From the NCBI GenBank assembly GCA_051866775.1, contig JBJDXR010000038.1, positions 24,666 through 88,665 of the forward strand: DNA of 64,000 nucleotides, in the 5' to 3' direction. Source of the stretch: RUG626 sp051866775. Lineage in GTDB: Bacteria; Bacillota; Clostridia; Oscillospirales; Oscillospiraceae. Of this stretch, positions 1 through 7,995 are shown piece after piece. The notes under the pieces are model-generated. The model was not told the DNA's origin and searched no databases. It saw only the letters and a program-made list of their open reading frames with translations. A program made the position numbers and the translations under genes. Positions within the stretch are counted from its first letter, which is position 1; the number at the start of each line of letters is the position of its first letter.

Positions 1-857
1 AGGCGGCTTAAAAGCTCGGTGCCCTCCTCCATAATGGTAAGGTCGGCGGCAGTGTCAACATCAAAAACCTTGTCAAAGCCGAGGCGGCGGAGCGCGGCGA
101 TCATCTTACCCTCCACATTAGTGCCTATCGGCATACCGAAGCATTCGCCCAGCTGTGCGCGTACAGACGGCGCGGGTCCGACTACAACATGCTTTGCCGG
201 GTCTGCAAGCGCGGCCCAGACCTTTCCGGTGTCGTCCTTTTCCGTCAGCGCTCCCGTGGGACATACCGCAATGCACTGTCCGCAGTTTACGCAGGCTGTA
301 TCTGCAAGGTTCATATCAAAGGCTGAGGAGATGTGGGTGTCATAGCCACGCTCATTTGCGCCGATAACGCCGGTGAACTGGTTCTTGCGGCATACGGCCA
401 CACAGCGGCGGCACAGGATACACTTGGAGTTATCGCGTACCAGGTGAACGGCGGAGTCGTCAATATCCGGCTCGAGATCCGGCCTGCCGTATTTATACTG
501 GTCAACCCCATACTCCCGCGCCAGCGCCTGAAGCTCACAGTCGGTACTGCGGACACAGGACAGGCAGTCCATTCTGTGGTTGGAGAGTATAAGCTCAAGT
601 GTCTTTTTGCGGTTCTCCCTGAGCGCCGGGGTATTGGTCTGGACCTCCATCCCTTCAGTTACAGGATAGACGCACGCAGCGGCAAGTGCCCTTGCGCCCT
701 TCACCTCACAAAGACACATACGGCAGGCACCTATGGCGTTTACGTCTTTAAGATAGCACAATGTAGGAATACGGATCCCGGCGCTCTGTGCGGCCTCAAG
801 GATAGTACTCCCCTCCGGCACCGTTACCGATATACCATTTATGGTAAGATTAACCAT
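1..857 (-). CDS. hndD: [FeFe] hydrogenase catalytic subunit, NAD-linked type (3' end outside window)
   Basis: This is the N-terminal 285 residues of an iron-only hydrogenase; the reading frame is open to the window edge. Residues 1-75 form a plant-type [2Fe-2S] domain with Cys34, Cys45, Cys48 and Cys62. His94, Cys98, Cys101 and Cys107 form the His-Cys3 cluster site. Two [4Fe-4S] ferredoxin motifs follow (CILCRRCVAVC near 145, CVNCGQCIAVC near 190), then the start of the H-cluster domain (PAPSVRAQLGE, DTAADLTIMEEG). The H-cluster cysteine motifs lie beyond the window. Related enzymes oxidise NADH and/or ferredoxin to make H2 in fermentation, with NuoE/NuoF-like partners that would lie to the left. 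The start has GGAG eight bases upstream. A NADH dehydrogenase NuoG-like protein is the main alternative, but the AAL/TIMEEG segment is typical of hydrogenase. Confidence 0.9.
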   Translation of the reverse strand, partial: MVNLTINGISVTVPEGSTILEAAQSAGIRIPTLCYLKDVNAIGACRMCLCEVKGARALAAACVYPVTEGMEVQTNTPALRENRKKTLELILSNHRMDCLSCVRSTDCELQALAREYGVDQYKYGRPDLEPDIDDSAVHLVRDNSKCILCRRCVAVCRKNQFTGVIGANERGYDTHISSAFDMNLADTACVNCGQCIAVCPTGALTEKDDTGKVWAALADPAKHVVVGPAPSVRAQLGECFGMPIGTNVEGKMIAALRRLGFDKVFDVDTAADLTIMEEGTELLSR

Positions 858-923
858 TACCTCAGCTCCTTCAAAACCTTCAAAAATTGTATAATTGTAT
901 CTACATTACAACACAAAAAACAC

Positions 924-939
924 AGGGGCAAACGCCCCT
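924..939 (-). terminator. Intrinsic terminator downstream of the bofA-SDR unit
   Basis: A 6-bp stem (AGGGGC/GCCCCT) with a four-base loop is followed on the minus strand by a T-rich run (GTGTTTTTTGTG). It lies between the SDR gene and the hydrogenase start, so it should end bofA-SDR transcription. A possible hydrogenase promoter (TTGTGT, 17 nt, TATACA) overlaps the run. Confidence 0.6.
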
Positions 940-1064
940 ACTTTGTTATAAATATAACAGACTTCAGCCTCTTTGTCAACGGGAAGGGTCTTTAAATCTG
1001 CTTGATGTGCAATTTTTTTAAATCATTTCATAAAACTCCGCAATATGTACTAAATTTCGAACAT

Positions 1065-1772
1065 TTAAACAGCAAATCCGCCGTCGGCACTTATTATCTG
1101 CCCCGTTATGAACGACGCCTTGTCCGACGCCAGAAACGCAGCAAGCTCCGCAACCTCCTGAGCCGTTCCGAGACGGCACAAAGGGGTCTCCTCGCAAAGC
1201 TCCCGCACCGTCTCAGGGGTAAGGCTGCCGTTCATCTCCGTATCTATGACGCCGGGTGCGATACAGTTTACCGTTATCCCCGACGGTCCCAGCTCCTTAC
1301 TCAGCGCCTTGGTCATCCCGATGAGCGCGGCCTTGGAGGCGGAATAAGCCACCTCGCAGGAGGCCCCGCGCAGTCCCCACATTGAGGAAATAATTATTAT
1401 CCTCCCCCACTTTTCATGCACCATATGCGGTATGGCCATACGGCAGGCATTGTAAGCCCCCTCCACATTTACGGCAAATATCCGGCGCCACTCTTCCGGT
1501 GAGGTGTCTGTAAAAAGCTTCTGAAGAGCAATCCCCGCGTTTACCACCAGAATATCCACGTTTCCGACAGCTTTAAACATTTTTTCCACAGAAGCCGGGT
1601 CGGAGACATCTGCCATAAGAGCCTCTCCGCCTATCTGATACGCCGTATCCTCCGCCTGCTCGCGGCTTTTAAGGTAGTTTACCGCAACAAAATGCCCCTC
1701 CCGGGCAAGCGCCTGGGCGCAGGCCCTTCCAATTCCCCGGGAAGCTCCGGTAACAAGTGCACGTTTTTTCAT
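1065..1772 (-). CDS. SDR-family NADP reductase, FabG-like / EF-P 5-aminopentanone reductase candidate
   Basis: A 235-residue short-chain dehydrogenase/reductase. The Rossmann motif GASRGIG is at 9-15, NAG at 78-80, and the catalytic set is Asn102, Ser130, Tyr143 and Lys147 (YSASK). The C-terminal segment ISADGGFAV is typical of FabG-like enzymes. In Firmicutes this subgroup includes YmfI/EfpI, which reduces the 5-aminopentanone modification of elongation factor P, as well as true 3-oxoacyl-ACP reductases. No fatty acid genes are adjacent, so the EF-P role is plausible but unproven. The gene follows bofA by 15 bp with AGGAGA before its ATG, so the two are probably co-transcribed. Confidence 0.85.
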   Translation of the reverse strand: MKKRALVTGASRGIGRACAQALAREGHFVAVNYLKSREQAEDTAYQIGGEALMADVSDPASVEKMFKAVGNVDILVVNAGIALQKLFTDTSPEEWRRIFAVNVEGAYNACRMAIPHMVHEKWGRIIIISSMWGLRGASCEVAYSASKAALIGMTKALSKELGPSGITVNCIAPGVIDTEMNGSLTPETVRELCEETPLCRLGTAQEVAELAAFLASDKASFITGQIISADGGFAV

Positions 1773-1787
1773 ACCTATTCTCCTGCT

Positions 1788-2087
1788 TTATATGAGCATG
1801 AGCCACTTGAGTGCAAGCAGCAGCGCCACTCCGGGAAGCCCGAGTATACCGACCACAGCGGCATTCAGCCAGTTCACTCCTATGGTAACTCCGATGGAAG
1901 CTCCGAATTTATTTATCAGTATCAGCGCCGCAAAGCCCAGAGCGGTATTTATAAGCAGCTTGACCACAAGCTTTAAGGGCTTTGTGAAAAGCAGCACCGC
2001 CAGAACAACAAGCACCACGGTTATTATTCCCGGCGCTATGCCAATTTCAGCCGACACTGTCTCCATTACATTTTCAACGGTATCCAT
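1788..2087 (-). CDS. bofA: BofA-family membrane protein (pro-sigma-K processing inhibitor family)
   Basis: A 99-residue membrane protein. The ATG at 2087 is preceded by AAGGAGG six bases upstream, which fixes the start; longer open frame upstream is not used. It has a hydrophobic helix at about 18-34, a second at about 43-60, and the C-terminal hydrophobic hairpin with VNWLNAAVVGILGLPGVAL characteristic of BofA. In Bacillus subtilis BofA and SpoIVFA hold the SpoIVFB protease inactive in the forespore outer membrane until engulfment is complete. Many Clostridia keep bofA even where the sigma-K checkpoint differs, so the exact role here is inferred. It heads a two-gene unit with the SDR gene. 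Confidence 0.8.
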   Translation of the reverse strand: MDTVENVMETVSAEIGIAPGIITVVLVVLAVLLFTKPLKLVVKLLINTALGFAALILINKFGASIGVTIGVNWLNAAVVGILGLPGVALLLALKWLMLI

Positions 2088-2117
2088 ATTATGCCTCCTT
2101 GTAAGCCTTAGGGGTAT

Positions 2118-2146
2118 ATTATATACTGTATTCCAATGAGATACAA
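2118..2146 (-). promoter_or_regulatory. Sigma-A-type promoter for bofA
   Basis: On the minus strand, TTGTAT (2146-2141) and TATAAT (2123-2118) are separated by 17 nt, about 35 bp upstream of the bofA start codon. Confidence 0.65.
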
Positions 2147-2230
2147 AATATTTATTTGTCAGCAGCCTGTCTGCAAATACTAAGCCGCAAGAGGAAAAAC
2201 ACAAGGGCCTCGGCGCACACTATAGCTCAC

Positions 2231-2995
2231 TCATATCTCCCGGTCTTTTAACGCTTTTCCTCTTATTCGTACATAATCGGCACACCATGCGCCCTCTCGG
2301 TAAAGCTCACCCTTCAGTGACTGCACCGCAGTGTGTATCATCTCATCTTTTTCAGCGCTGCCTATGCCCTCGAAGGGGCTCCTTACGAACATCCTTATCC
2401 AGTCCTCAAGCCCGTTCTCTCCGCTGAGCCTGGTGGGCCGGTCAAACAACGTCATAAACGTAACCTTAAAGCCCGACTGCTCCAGCAGCCCGGCATACTC
2501 CCCGATAGTCGGGAAGTAAAAAGGCATCACATATCTATATCCGCGTTTTTCGAAGGCCTCAGAAAGCGCTGAGTGTATAAGCACGTTGTTTCCATAGCCT
2601 CCGAACTCAAAAACCAACTGCCCGCCATGCTTGAGCTGCCTGTTTATACAGTTCAGCATCGGCCGCTGCTTTTTTTCGTCTATCCAGTGGAACACGGCGT
2701 TTGAAAACACCGCGTCTACACGCTCCCCAAGCTCAAAGTCCGTGGCATCCGCCTTCACGAATTGCAGTTCAGGATAGTTCTTTCGCGCAATCTCCAGCAG
2801 CTCAGCGGAATCATCCAAGCCGACAGCCCTCCCACAAAGCTCCGAGAGCTTTTTTGTCAACGCGCCGTTGCCGCATCCAAGATCAAGAACCGTCATATCC
2901 TGCTCAATGTTCAGCAGCTCCATAACGCTGCCGCCAAACTGATGGACAAAGGAAAAATCCTTTGTATACTTTTCTGCATCCCATTTTATATTCAT
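2231..2995 (-). CDS. SAM-dependent class I methyltransferase, trans-aconitate methyltransferase-like
   Basis: A 254-residue soluble methyltransferase. Motif I is VLDLGCGNGALT near residues 36-47, an acidic residue in the GLDDS segment follows strand 2, and the later VDAVFSNAVFHWIDEK segment corresponds to motif IV/post-I of the Tam/UbiE-like fold. The length matches trans-aconitate 2-methyltransferase (about 250 residues), but that substrate cannot be read from sequence. The ATG at 2995 has a weak GGCGGTG upstream; the open frame continues further upstream through tRNA-derived DNA, which makes an earlier start unlikely. It is separated from bofA by about 140 bp and appears to be a single gene. 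Confidence 0.8.
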   Translation of the reverse strand: MNIKWDAEKYTKDFSFVHQFGGSVMELLNIEQDMTVLDLGCGNGALTKKLSELCGRAVGLDDSAELLEIARKNYPELQFVKADATDFELGERVDAVFSNAVFHWIDEKKQRPMLNCINRQLKHGGQLVFEFGGYGNNVLIHSALSEAFEKRGYRYVMPFYFPTIGEYAGLLEQSGFKVTFMTLFDRPTRLSGENGLEDWIRMFVRSPFEGIGSAEKDEMIHTAVQSLKGELYREGAWCADYVRIRGKALKDREI

Positions 2996-3227
2996 TGCAT
3001 CACCGCCTGTTCTTTGTATTATAGCATATCGCATATGCAGATTTCCACAGTATTGTGAGCTTACGGTATCTCTTACAGAGAATCCTTGGAGCGCCGTCTG
3101 CCCTGCATCATTAAACAAAAGTGAAGCTTGCGGCATCACACCGCATAAAAAACAAATAAAAAAGCCGAAGCTGTTGCTTCGACCTTTTTGTTTATGGAGC
3201 GGCTTACGAGGCTCGAACCCGCTTTTT

Positions 3228-3249
3228 CCCATGCGGCCGGCCGCATGGG
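3228..3249. repeat. Perfect 22-bp palindrome between the tRNA repeats
   Basis: A perfect inverted repeat centred at 3238/3239 with core GCGGCCGGCCGC and CCCAT/ATGGG ends. It lies between the two tRNA-Gly-derived repeats and has no T-run on either strand, so it is not a standard terminator. Confidence 0.8.
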
Positions 3250-3311
3250 GCCCCACCTCCTTTATTAAACGTGCCTTCGGCACAGGTGGAGGCAGCGAGT
3301 TTTTCTCAAAT

Positions 3312-3338
3312 AAAAAAAGCCGAAGCTGTTGCTTCGAC
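3312..3338 (-). terminator. Intrinsic terminator of tRNA-Gly
   Basis: On the minus strand a CGAAGC-AACA-GCTTCG hairpin with flanking pairs is followed by GGCTTTTTTTA, about 12 nt past the tRNA CCA end. A second copy lies at 3157-3184. Confidence 0.85.
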
Positions 3339-3349
3339 CTTTTTGTTTA

Positions 3350-3425
3350 TGGAGCGGCTTACGAGGCTCGAACTCGCTACCTCCACCTTGGCAAGGTGGC
3401 GCTCTACCAGATGAGCTAAAGCCGC
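3350..3425 (-). tRNA. tRNA-Gly (anticodon GCC)
   Basis: A complete 76-nt cloverleaf. The acceptor stem pairs GCGGCTT with AAGCCGC, then discriminator T and an encoded CCA. The D loop contains TAGCTC and GGTAGAGC, the anticodon loop reads TTGCCAA (anticodon GCC), and the T arm contains GTTCGAGCC. Transcribed from the minus strand with its own consensus promoter upstream and a terminator downstream. The anticodon decodes GGC and GGT. Confidence 0.97.
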
Positions 3426-3444
3426 ATTTTCTTGAGCGGGATTT

Positions 3445-3473
3445 ATTATAATCATTTTCCCGGCAAATGTCAA
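3445..3473 (-). promoter_or_regulatory. Consensus sigma-A promoter of tRNA-Gly
   Basis: On the minus strand, perfect TTGACA (3473-3468) and TATAAT (3450-3445) are separated by 17 nt, about 20 nt upstream of the tRNA 5' end. It almost abuts the terminator of the preceding operon. Confidence 0.9.
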
Positions 3474-3475
3474 TG

Positions 3476-3511
3476 AAAAAATGCGGAATTTTTCGAAAAA
3501 TTCCGCATTTT
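3476..3511 (-). terminator. Terminator of the six-gene parE-to-lipoprotein operon
   Basis: A 36-nt perfect palindrome (stem around GCGGAATTTTT with a CG centre) ends in TTTTT on both strands, 5 bp past the lipoprotein stop codon. It can act in both directions. Confidence 0.85.
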
Positions 3512-3515
3512 TCTC

Positions 3516-4820
3516 TTATTCTCCGGCATCCCCCGCTGGGTTCTCAGGCTCACCTGTCCCATCCGGAGAAGTCACCGCAGGCTCTTCCGGCGGAACCTCG
3601 CCCTCGGAAGTTCCCTCCGTCCCTGACGGCTCTCCCTGTGACGCATGGGCCACCCCATCTCCTTCGATGCTTGCCGGGAGCGTATTCTCTTCCACAAACT
3701 CAGTACCGGCGCACTCTGGGTATGACATCGGATCCCACCAGTATTCCTCCTGCATCTGGCTGTCGTTAAAGAACAGCCCGCTCTCCGCGTCAAAACGCGA
3801 GCTGTCAACATGGTAATACTCGCCGCTTTCAAGCTTCACAAGATTCCAGGCGTGGTTTATATTATTCAGTCTCCCGCGTATGACCACACACTCTATTCCA
3901 AGCTCATTGCACAGCAGCTTCATCGCCATGGCGTAGCCTTCACCGACAGCCTTTCCAAGGATGATCGCGCCATACGCCGTGAAGGAGTTATACCAGCGGC
4001 TGTAGTTATCTGAATTTGCCCGCGCCTCGTCATATACGACATTGCCGCCAAGATAGGAGCAAAGTGACGCCACCTTCTCCTGTACCGTCTCCCCCTCTAT
4101 CGACTGCGCTATTCTTTCAGCTTCCGCTATAAGCTCATCCCGGCGCTTTCCCGCCGTGTTGTCTGTATACGGGAAAGACAGGTTTATCTCAAGTATACCC
4201 CGGTAGCTGTTCTCCGGGTAATAGCTTACGGAGTACTTCGGATAATACAGCACCAGATCCGGATTCCCGTAATATACGCTGTCAATGGTGCTTTCGAGCA
4301 TCTCCTCCGTTATTTGATTTTGTTCAAGGAGGAATGCCGCCGTTGTTGTTCTCTGGGCAAGGATATCCTTTATATACTCGTATATGTCATCCGTGCCGGC
4401 AAGCTCAATGATCTGGCTGATCTCCTCCTGAGTCTTCTTGTAAATGACCGTGATCTCCGCCTCATAGTAGGATACTATCTTATTAAGGCTGTAGTTAATG
4501 TAATACACAGCGTATGCGCCGAGAGGCGTCTCGCTTGACACAGCCAGGCATATCTCAGCAAGGTCGCTGTCAATATCGCCGTTATAGGTATCGAACCTGA
4601 CGGTGCCGTGCTCTATCCCCGCCTCAACAAAGGACCGGATCGCCTCATAAAGCCCGGTATAGGTGGAGACCTCCGCGGACATCTCAGCCTCCTGTGAGCT
4701 TAGCGGGGTGCTCGATGTGTGCTTTGATGAATCGGAATACTCACCCTCGATCAGCGCGGAACAGCCCGTGGTAAAAAGCAATACTGCACACAGCAGAAGC
4801 AAAACAGTTTTTTTGAGCAA
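3516..4820 (-). CDS. Lipoprotein with transglutaminase-like fold lacking the catalytic Cys
   Basis: A 434-residue predicted surface lipoprotein. The signal peptide ends in the lipobox LFTTGC (Cys20). The start is taken as TTG at 4820 because AAAGGCGGTGA sits four bases upstream; a GTG at 4829 is in frame but inside the Shine-Dalgarno. Residues about 245-345 carry a transglutaminase-like core: GEGYAMAM, then INHAWN (His323) and YYHVDSS (Asp339). In active members the segment reads G-x-C-x-GYA; here the cysteine position is Gly293, so enzyme activity is doubtful. The C-terminal 60 residues are rich in Pro, Glu, Gly and Ser and may be a wall linker. Last gene of the operon, 26 bp after parC. Role unknown; ligand binding is a guess. 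Confidence 0.8.
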   Translation of the reverse strand: MLKKTVLLLLCAVLLFTTGCSALIEGEYSDSSKHTSSTPLSSQEAEMSAEVSTYTGLYEAIRSFVEAGIEHGTVRFDTYNGDIDSDLAEICLAVSSETPLGAYAVYYINYSLNKIVSYYEAEITVIYKKTQEEISQIIELAGTDDIYEYIKDILAQRTTTAAFLLEQNQITEEMLESTIDSVYYGNPDLVLYYPKYSVSYYPENSYRGILEINLSFPYTDNTAGKRRDELIAEAERIAQSIEGETVQEKVASLCSYLGGNVVYDEARANSDNYSRWYNSFTAYGAIILGKAVGEGYAMAMKLLCNELGIECVVIRGRLNNINHAWNLVKLESGEYYHVDSSRFDAESGLFFNDSQMQEEYWWDPMSYPECAGTEFVEENTLPASIEGDGVAHASQGEPSGTEGTSEGEVPPEEPAVTSPDGTGEPENPAGDAGE

Positions 4821-4846
4821 AGAAATCACCGCCTTTCAAACAGGCA

Positions 4847-7093
4847 CTAGTCGAGCAGGCTGATCTGCTGCTCCTCCCTGTCCTCGTCGTGTACCAGTGC
4901 GCCGGCAGCAGGGATGTTGCGCACGCGGTACCTGGGAACATTCTTGATCTGCGTGTCCTCAACCGGCTGCACTTCCGAAACGACCCGGTTTTTCTTCAGC
5001 GTCATCACTGCTACTCCCTGTGAGGATTTCGTGGTCTTCGGCGCCATAAGCGCGGTGGAAAACACCATCGCCCTGCCGTCGGAGGAGTAAGCCGCTATCT
5101 CAACATCTTCACTGAGCGGCATTATGCGCACAAGCGGGCTTTTATCAGAATAAGCGCCTGTCAGCTTGCGCCGGTTGGTCTTGGTCTCAAAGCCGGACAG
5201 CGCTATCCTGGCGGCCTTGCCGTTTTCAAAGAAGAATATCACACTGCCTGAGTAATCTCCGGGATCCATAACAAATATCGCGTTCTCGCCCTCGTCCATC
5301 TTGAGGGCAGCGGGAAGATACGTTCCCAGAGCAGAAGCCTTCGTATCCGGGAAATCATAAAGATGCGCCTTATAGCACTGGTACCTATCGGTGAACACCA
5401 AAAGTCCCGCGTTGTTTGACGCCTCAAATGAAGTTAGGAGGCCGTCCCCCTCTTTAAATTTCTGCTCACCCGACATCCTGAGTGACAGCGGCGTTATCTT
5501 CTTAAGATATCCTTCTCTTGAGAAAAACACCGTGACCGGGTAGTCCTCCTGCGCCTCTTCCTCCTCCGGTTCCTCAATGTCCTCAGAATAAACTATCGTC
5601 GTTCTCCTCGGCTCGCCATATTTCTTTATGACGGTCTCAAGCTCCGTCTTGATAATCTTTTTTATTCGCTTTTTGTTTGCTAGAGTGTCCTCGAGGTCCG
5701 CGATTTCCGCCTCAAGCTTATCTATGTCCTGAAGGCGCTTTAAAATGTACTCCTTATTTATATTGCGCAGCTTGATCTCAGCCACAAATTCAGCCTGTAT
5801 TTCGTCTATGCCGAAGCCTATCATAAGGTTCGGTATGACCTCCGCCTCCTCCTCAGTCTCGCGGATTATCTTTATAGCCTTATCAATATCAAGCAGTATT
5901 TTGCCAAGGCCCTTGAGAAGGTGCAGCCTGTCCTTTTTCTTCTGAAGGTCACAGAACACCCTGCGGCGTATGGATTCCATCCGCCACGCCGTCCACTCGG
6001 AAAGTATCTCCCTGATACCCATGACCTTGGGCGTTCCCGCGACGAGTATATTGAAGTTGCAGGAGAAGGAATCCTGAAGGGGCGTCGTCTTAAAGAGCTT
6101 TGCCATCAGCTTTTCCGGGTCTGTACCGCGCTTTAGATCAATGGTCAGCTTAAGGCCCGACAGGTCCGTCTCATCGCGCATATCGGATATCTCCCGCACC
6201 TTGCCGGTCTTTACCATGTCCGCCACCTTATCCATTATGGCCTCAGCTGTGGTGGTGTAGGGTATCTCATATATCTCGATGAGGTTCTCCTTTTTGTCAT
6301 AGCGCCATTTTGCCCGCAGCTTTATTCCGCCGCGTCCGGTCTCATACACCTCCCGCAGTGCGGCGGCGTCATACACCAGCTCCCCTCCGGTGGAGAAATC
6401 CGGTGCCGTCAGCGTGCTCATTATATCGCACTCAGGGTCATTGAGATACGCTATCTCCGTGCGGCACACTTCCTCAAGGTTAAACGAGCATATATTGGAA
6501 GCCATACCAACGGCGATGCCCATATTCGCGCTTACCAGCACATTTGGGAATGTGGTCGGCAGCAGCGTCGGCTCCTTCATAGTGGAGTCGTAATTATCCA
6601 TAAAATCAACTGTATCGCTGTCGATATCCCTAAACAGCTCCGCGCAGATCGGCGCCAGCTTTGCCTCAGTATAGCGGCTTGCGGCGTAGGACATATCCCG
6701 GGAATAGACCTTTCCGAAGTTTCCCTTGGAGTCCACAAAGGGCGCAATAAGCGCCGCATACCCCTTGGACAGGCGAACCATCGTCTCATAAATAGCGGCA
6801 TCTCCGTGGGGGTTAAGGCGCATGGTCTGCCCGACTATATTGGCAGACTTCGTCCTCCCGCCCGTCAGAAGTCCCATCTTATACATCGTATACAGAAGCT
6901 TTCTGTGGGCCGGCTTAAAGCCGTCTATCTCAGGTATTGCTCTGGAAACAATGACGCTCATGGCGTAGGGCATATAGTTGATTTCCAGTGTGTCCGTTAT
7001 GGGCTGGTTCAGCACCTCCGCGTGCAGCCCCACCACATTTGGATTTGGATTTATTCTTTTCGGCGTGTTCTCACCGGAATTTTTTCTGGGCAT
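4847..7093 (-). CDS. parC: Type IIA DNA topoisomerase subunit A (ParC/GyrA-like)
   Basis: A 748-residue breakage-rejoining subunit that would pair with the ParE-like protein at 10240-12228 and pass DNA duplexes through a double-strand break. The winged-helix region has GFKPAHRKLLYTMY at 58-71, and the catalytic tyrosine is Tyr141 in ASRYTEAKLAP. The quinolone-determining segment reads NPHGDAAIYE: the GyrA Ser83 position is Ala99 and the Asp87 position is Glu103. A coiled-coil/tower region lies about 370-500 and a short beta-pinwheel-type C-terminal domain about 530-748 without a clear GyrA box, favouring topoisomerase IV over gyrase. AGGAG precedes the ATG. It follows sdaAA by 23 bp in the same operon. 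It is divergent enough that a second, non-housekeeping topoisomerase is possible. Confidence 0.88.
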   Translation of the reverse strand: MPRKNSGENTPKRINPNPNVVGLHAEVLNQPITDTLEINYMPYAMSVIVSRAIPEIDGFKPAHRKLLYTMYKMGLLTGGRTKSANIVGQTMRLNPHGDAAIYETMVRLSKGYAALIAPFVDSKGNFGKVYSRDMSYAASRYTEAKLAPICAELFRDIDSDTVDFMDNYDSTMKEPTLLPTTFPNVLVSANMGIAVGMASNICSFNLEEVCRTEIAYLNDPECDIMSTLTAPDFSTGGELVYDAAALREVYETGRGGIKLRAKWRYDKKENLIEIYEIPYTTTAEAIMDKVADMVKTGKVREISDMRDETDLSGLKLTIDLKRGTDPEKLMAKLFKTTPLQDSFSCNFNILVAGTPKVMGIREILSEWTAWRMESIRRRVFCDLQKKKDRLHLLKGLGKILLDIDKAIKIIRETEEEAEVIPNLMIGFGIDEIQAEFVAEIKLRNINKEYILKRLQDIDKLEAEIADLEDTLANKKRIKKIIKTELETVIKKYGEPRRTTIVYSEDIEEPEEEEAQEDYPVTVFFSREGYLKKITPLSLRMSGEQKFKEGDGLLTSFEASNNAGLLVFTDRYQCYKAHLYDFPDTKASALGTYLPAALKMDEGENAIFVMDPGDYSGSVIFFFENGKAARIALSGFETKTNRRKLTGAYSDKSPLVRIMPLSEDVEIAAYSSDGRAMVFSTALMAPKTTKSSQGVAVMTLKKNRVVSEVQPVEDTQIKNVPRYRVRNIPAAGALVHDEDREEQQISLLD

Positions 7094-7116
7094 GACTTCT
7101 CCTCTTCAGGTTATCG

Positions 7117-7995
7117 TTAATCGCTTGGTATCTCCGGGGGCGTGTATCTCTGACCGGTAGGCGTGGCTGCAAGCCCGCCTTTTCCTGTCTCCCGCAGGGC
7201 CTGGGGGAGACAGGCCCCCACCTCCGCCATGGCCTGTATGACCTCATCAGGCGGGATGCGGCTTTTTATTCCCGCAAGGGCCATCTGGGCGCAGGAGACC
7301 GCATTCACCGCACCGATCACGTTGCGCTTAACGCATGGCACCTCCACAAGCCCGCCCACAGGGTCGCACACAAGCCCTAAAAGTGATTTTAAGGCCAGCG
7401 CCGCGGCGTTGGCACACATATCCGGTGTGCCTCCCTGCAAATTCGTAAGCGCAGCAGCGGCCATTGCCGAGGCCGAGCCTATCTCAGCCTGACAGCCGCC
7501 CTCCGCTCCGGATATAGACGCCGTCCCCGCAATGACGGAGCCGATCCCCGCGGCGACGTAAAGAGCCTCTATAAGCATCTCATCGGAACACCCAAGCCTC
7601 CTTTGCGACGGCAGCAGCACTGCCGGGAGCACCCCGCAGGCCCCCGCCGTGGGTGCGGCGGCTATACGCTTCATACAGGAGTTACACTCGCCCATTCTCA
7701 GCGCCCCGGCTATCACCTGCGCCATAAAATCACCGCAAATTACATCACCTTTTGCGGAAAATGCGGCCATAAGGCCGGCATCCCCGCCGGAAAGACCGCT
7801 TGCGGAGCGGTCCTTCGGATTATATGACCTGTCCGCCTCCTTCATAACGGCAAGTACGGCCGACATCTTATTCCACGAATTCTGCTCGGATATCCCCTCT
7901 CCGCGGCAGTCGTCGATCTGAACGGCCTTCCAAAGGGGAAGGCTCTCCTCCTCTGCAAAGCTAAGCAGTGAGGATATAGATTCAAATTCACTCAT
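7117..7995 (-). CDS. sdaAA: L-serine dehydratase, iron-sulfur-dependent, alpha subunit
   Basis: A 292-residue alpha chain of the oxygen-sensitive [4Fe-4S] L-serine dehydratase, which converts L-serine to pyruvate and ammonia. Typical segments are APTAGACGVLPAVLL near 112-126, GSVIAGTASISGAEGGCQAEIG near 153, and CDPVGGLVEVPCVKRN near 211; the cysteines in the last two supply cluster ligands. Length fits the two-subunit clostridial form. Its ATG overlaps the sdaAB stop (ATGA), so the subunits are translationally coupled. It sits inside an operon with topoisomerase genes. Confidence 0.95.
   Translation of the reverse strand: MSEFESISSLLSFAEEESLPLWKAVQIDDCRGEGISEQNSWNKMSAVLAVMKEADRSYNPKDRSASGLSGGDAGLMAAFSAKGDVICGDFMAQVIAGALRMGECNSCMKRIAAAPTAGACGVLPAVLLPSQRRLGCSDEMLIEALYVAAGIGSVIAGTASISGAEGGCQAEIGSASAMAAAALTNLQGGTPDMCANAAALALKSLLGLVCDPVGGLVEVPCVKRNVIGAVNAVSCAQMALAGIKSRIPPDEVIQAMAEVGACLPQALRETGKGGLAATPTGQRYTPPEIPSD

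Larger units (their letters stand above)
3153..3378 (-). repeat. Direct repeat of tRNA-Gly 3' end plus its terminator (copies 3153-3223 and 3307-3378)
   Basis: The last about 30 nt of the tRNA-Gly gene (T arm, acceptor 3' strand, CCA) and the following terminator occur twice. One copy is the true gene end at 3307-3378; the other, at 3153-3223, has no 5' tRNA part. They differ by one substitution and one A in the A-run. The intervening stretch also holds an inverted piece of the tRNA: plus strand 3284-3300 is complementary to 3372-3388 with a single mismatch. A short hairpin, GTGCC-TTC-GGCAC, is at 3271-3283. Confidence 0.85.

Noticed and set aside
333..995. 220-codon open frame on the plus strand
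   Set aside because: It is antisense to the clearly coding hydrogenase gene and has no recognisable domain or ribosome binding site.
2996..3283. N-terminal extension of the methyltransferase
   Set aside because: It would translate through the tRNA-derived repeat; the ATG at 2995 aligns with the family start.
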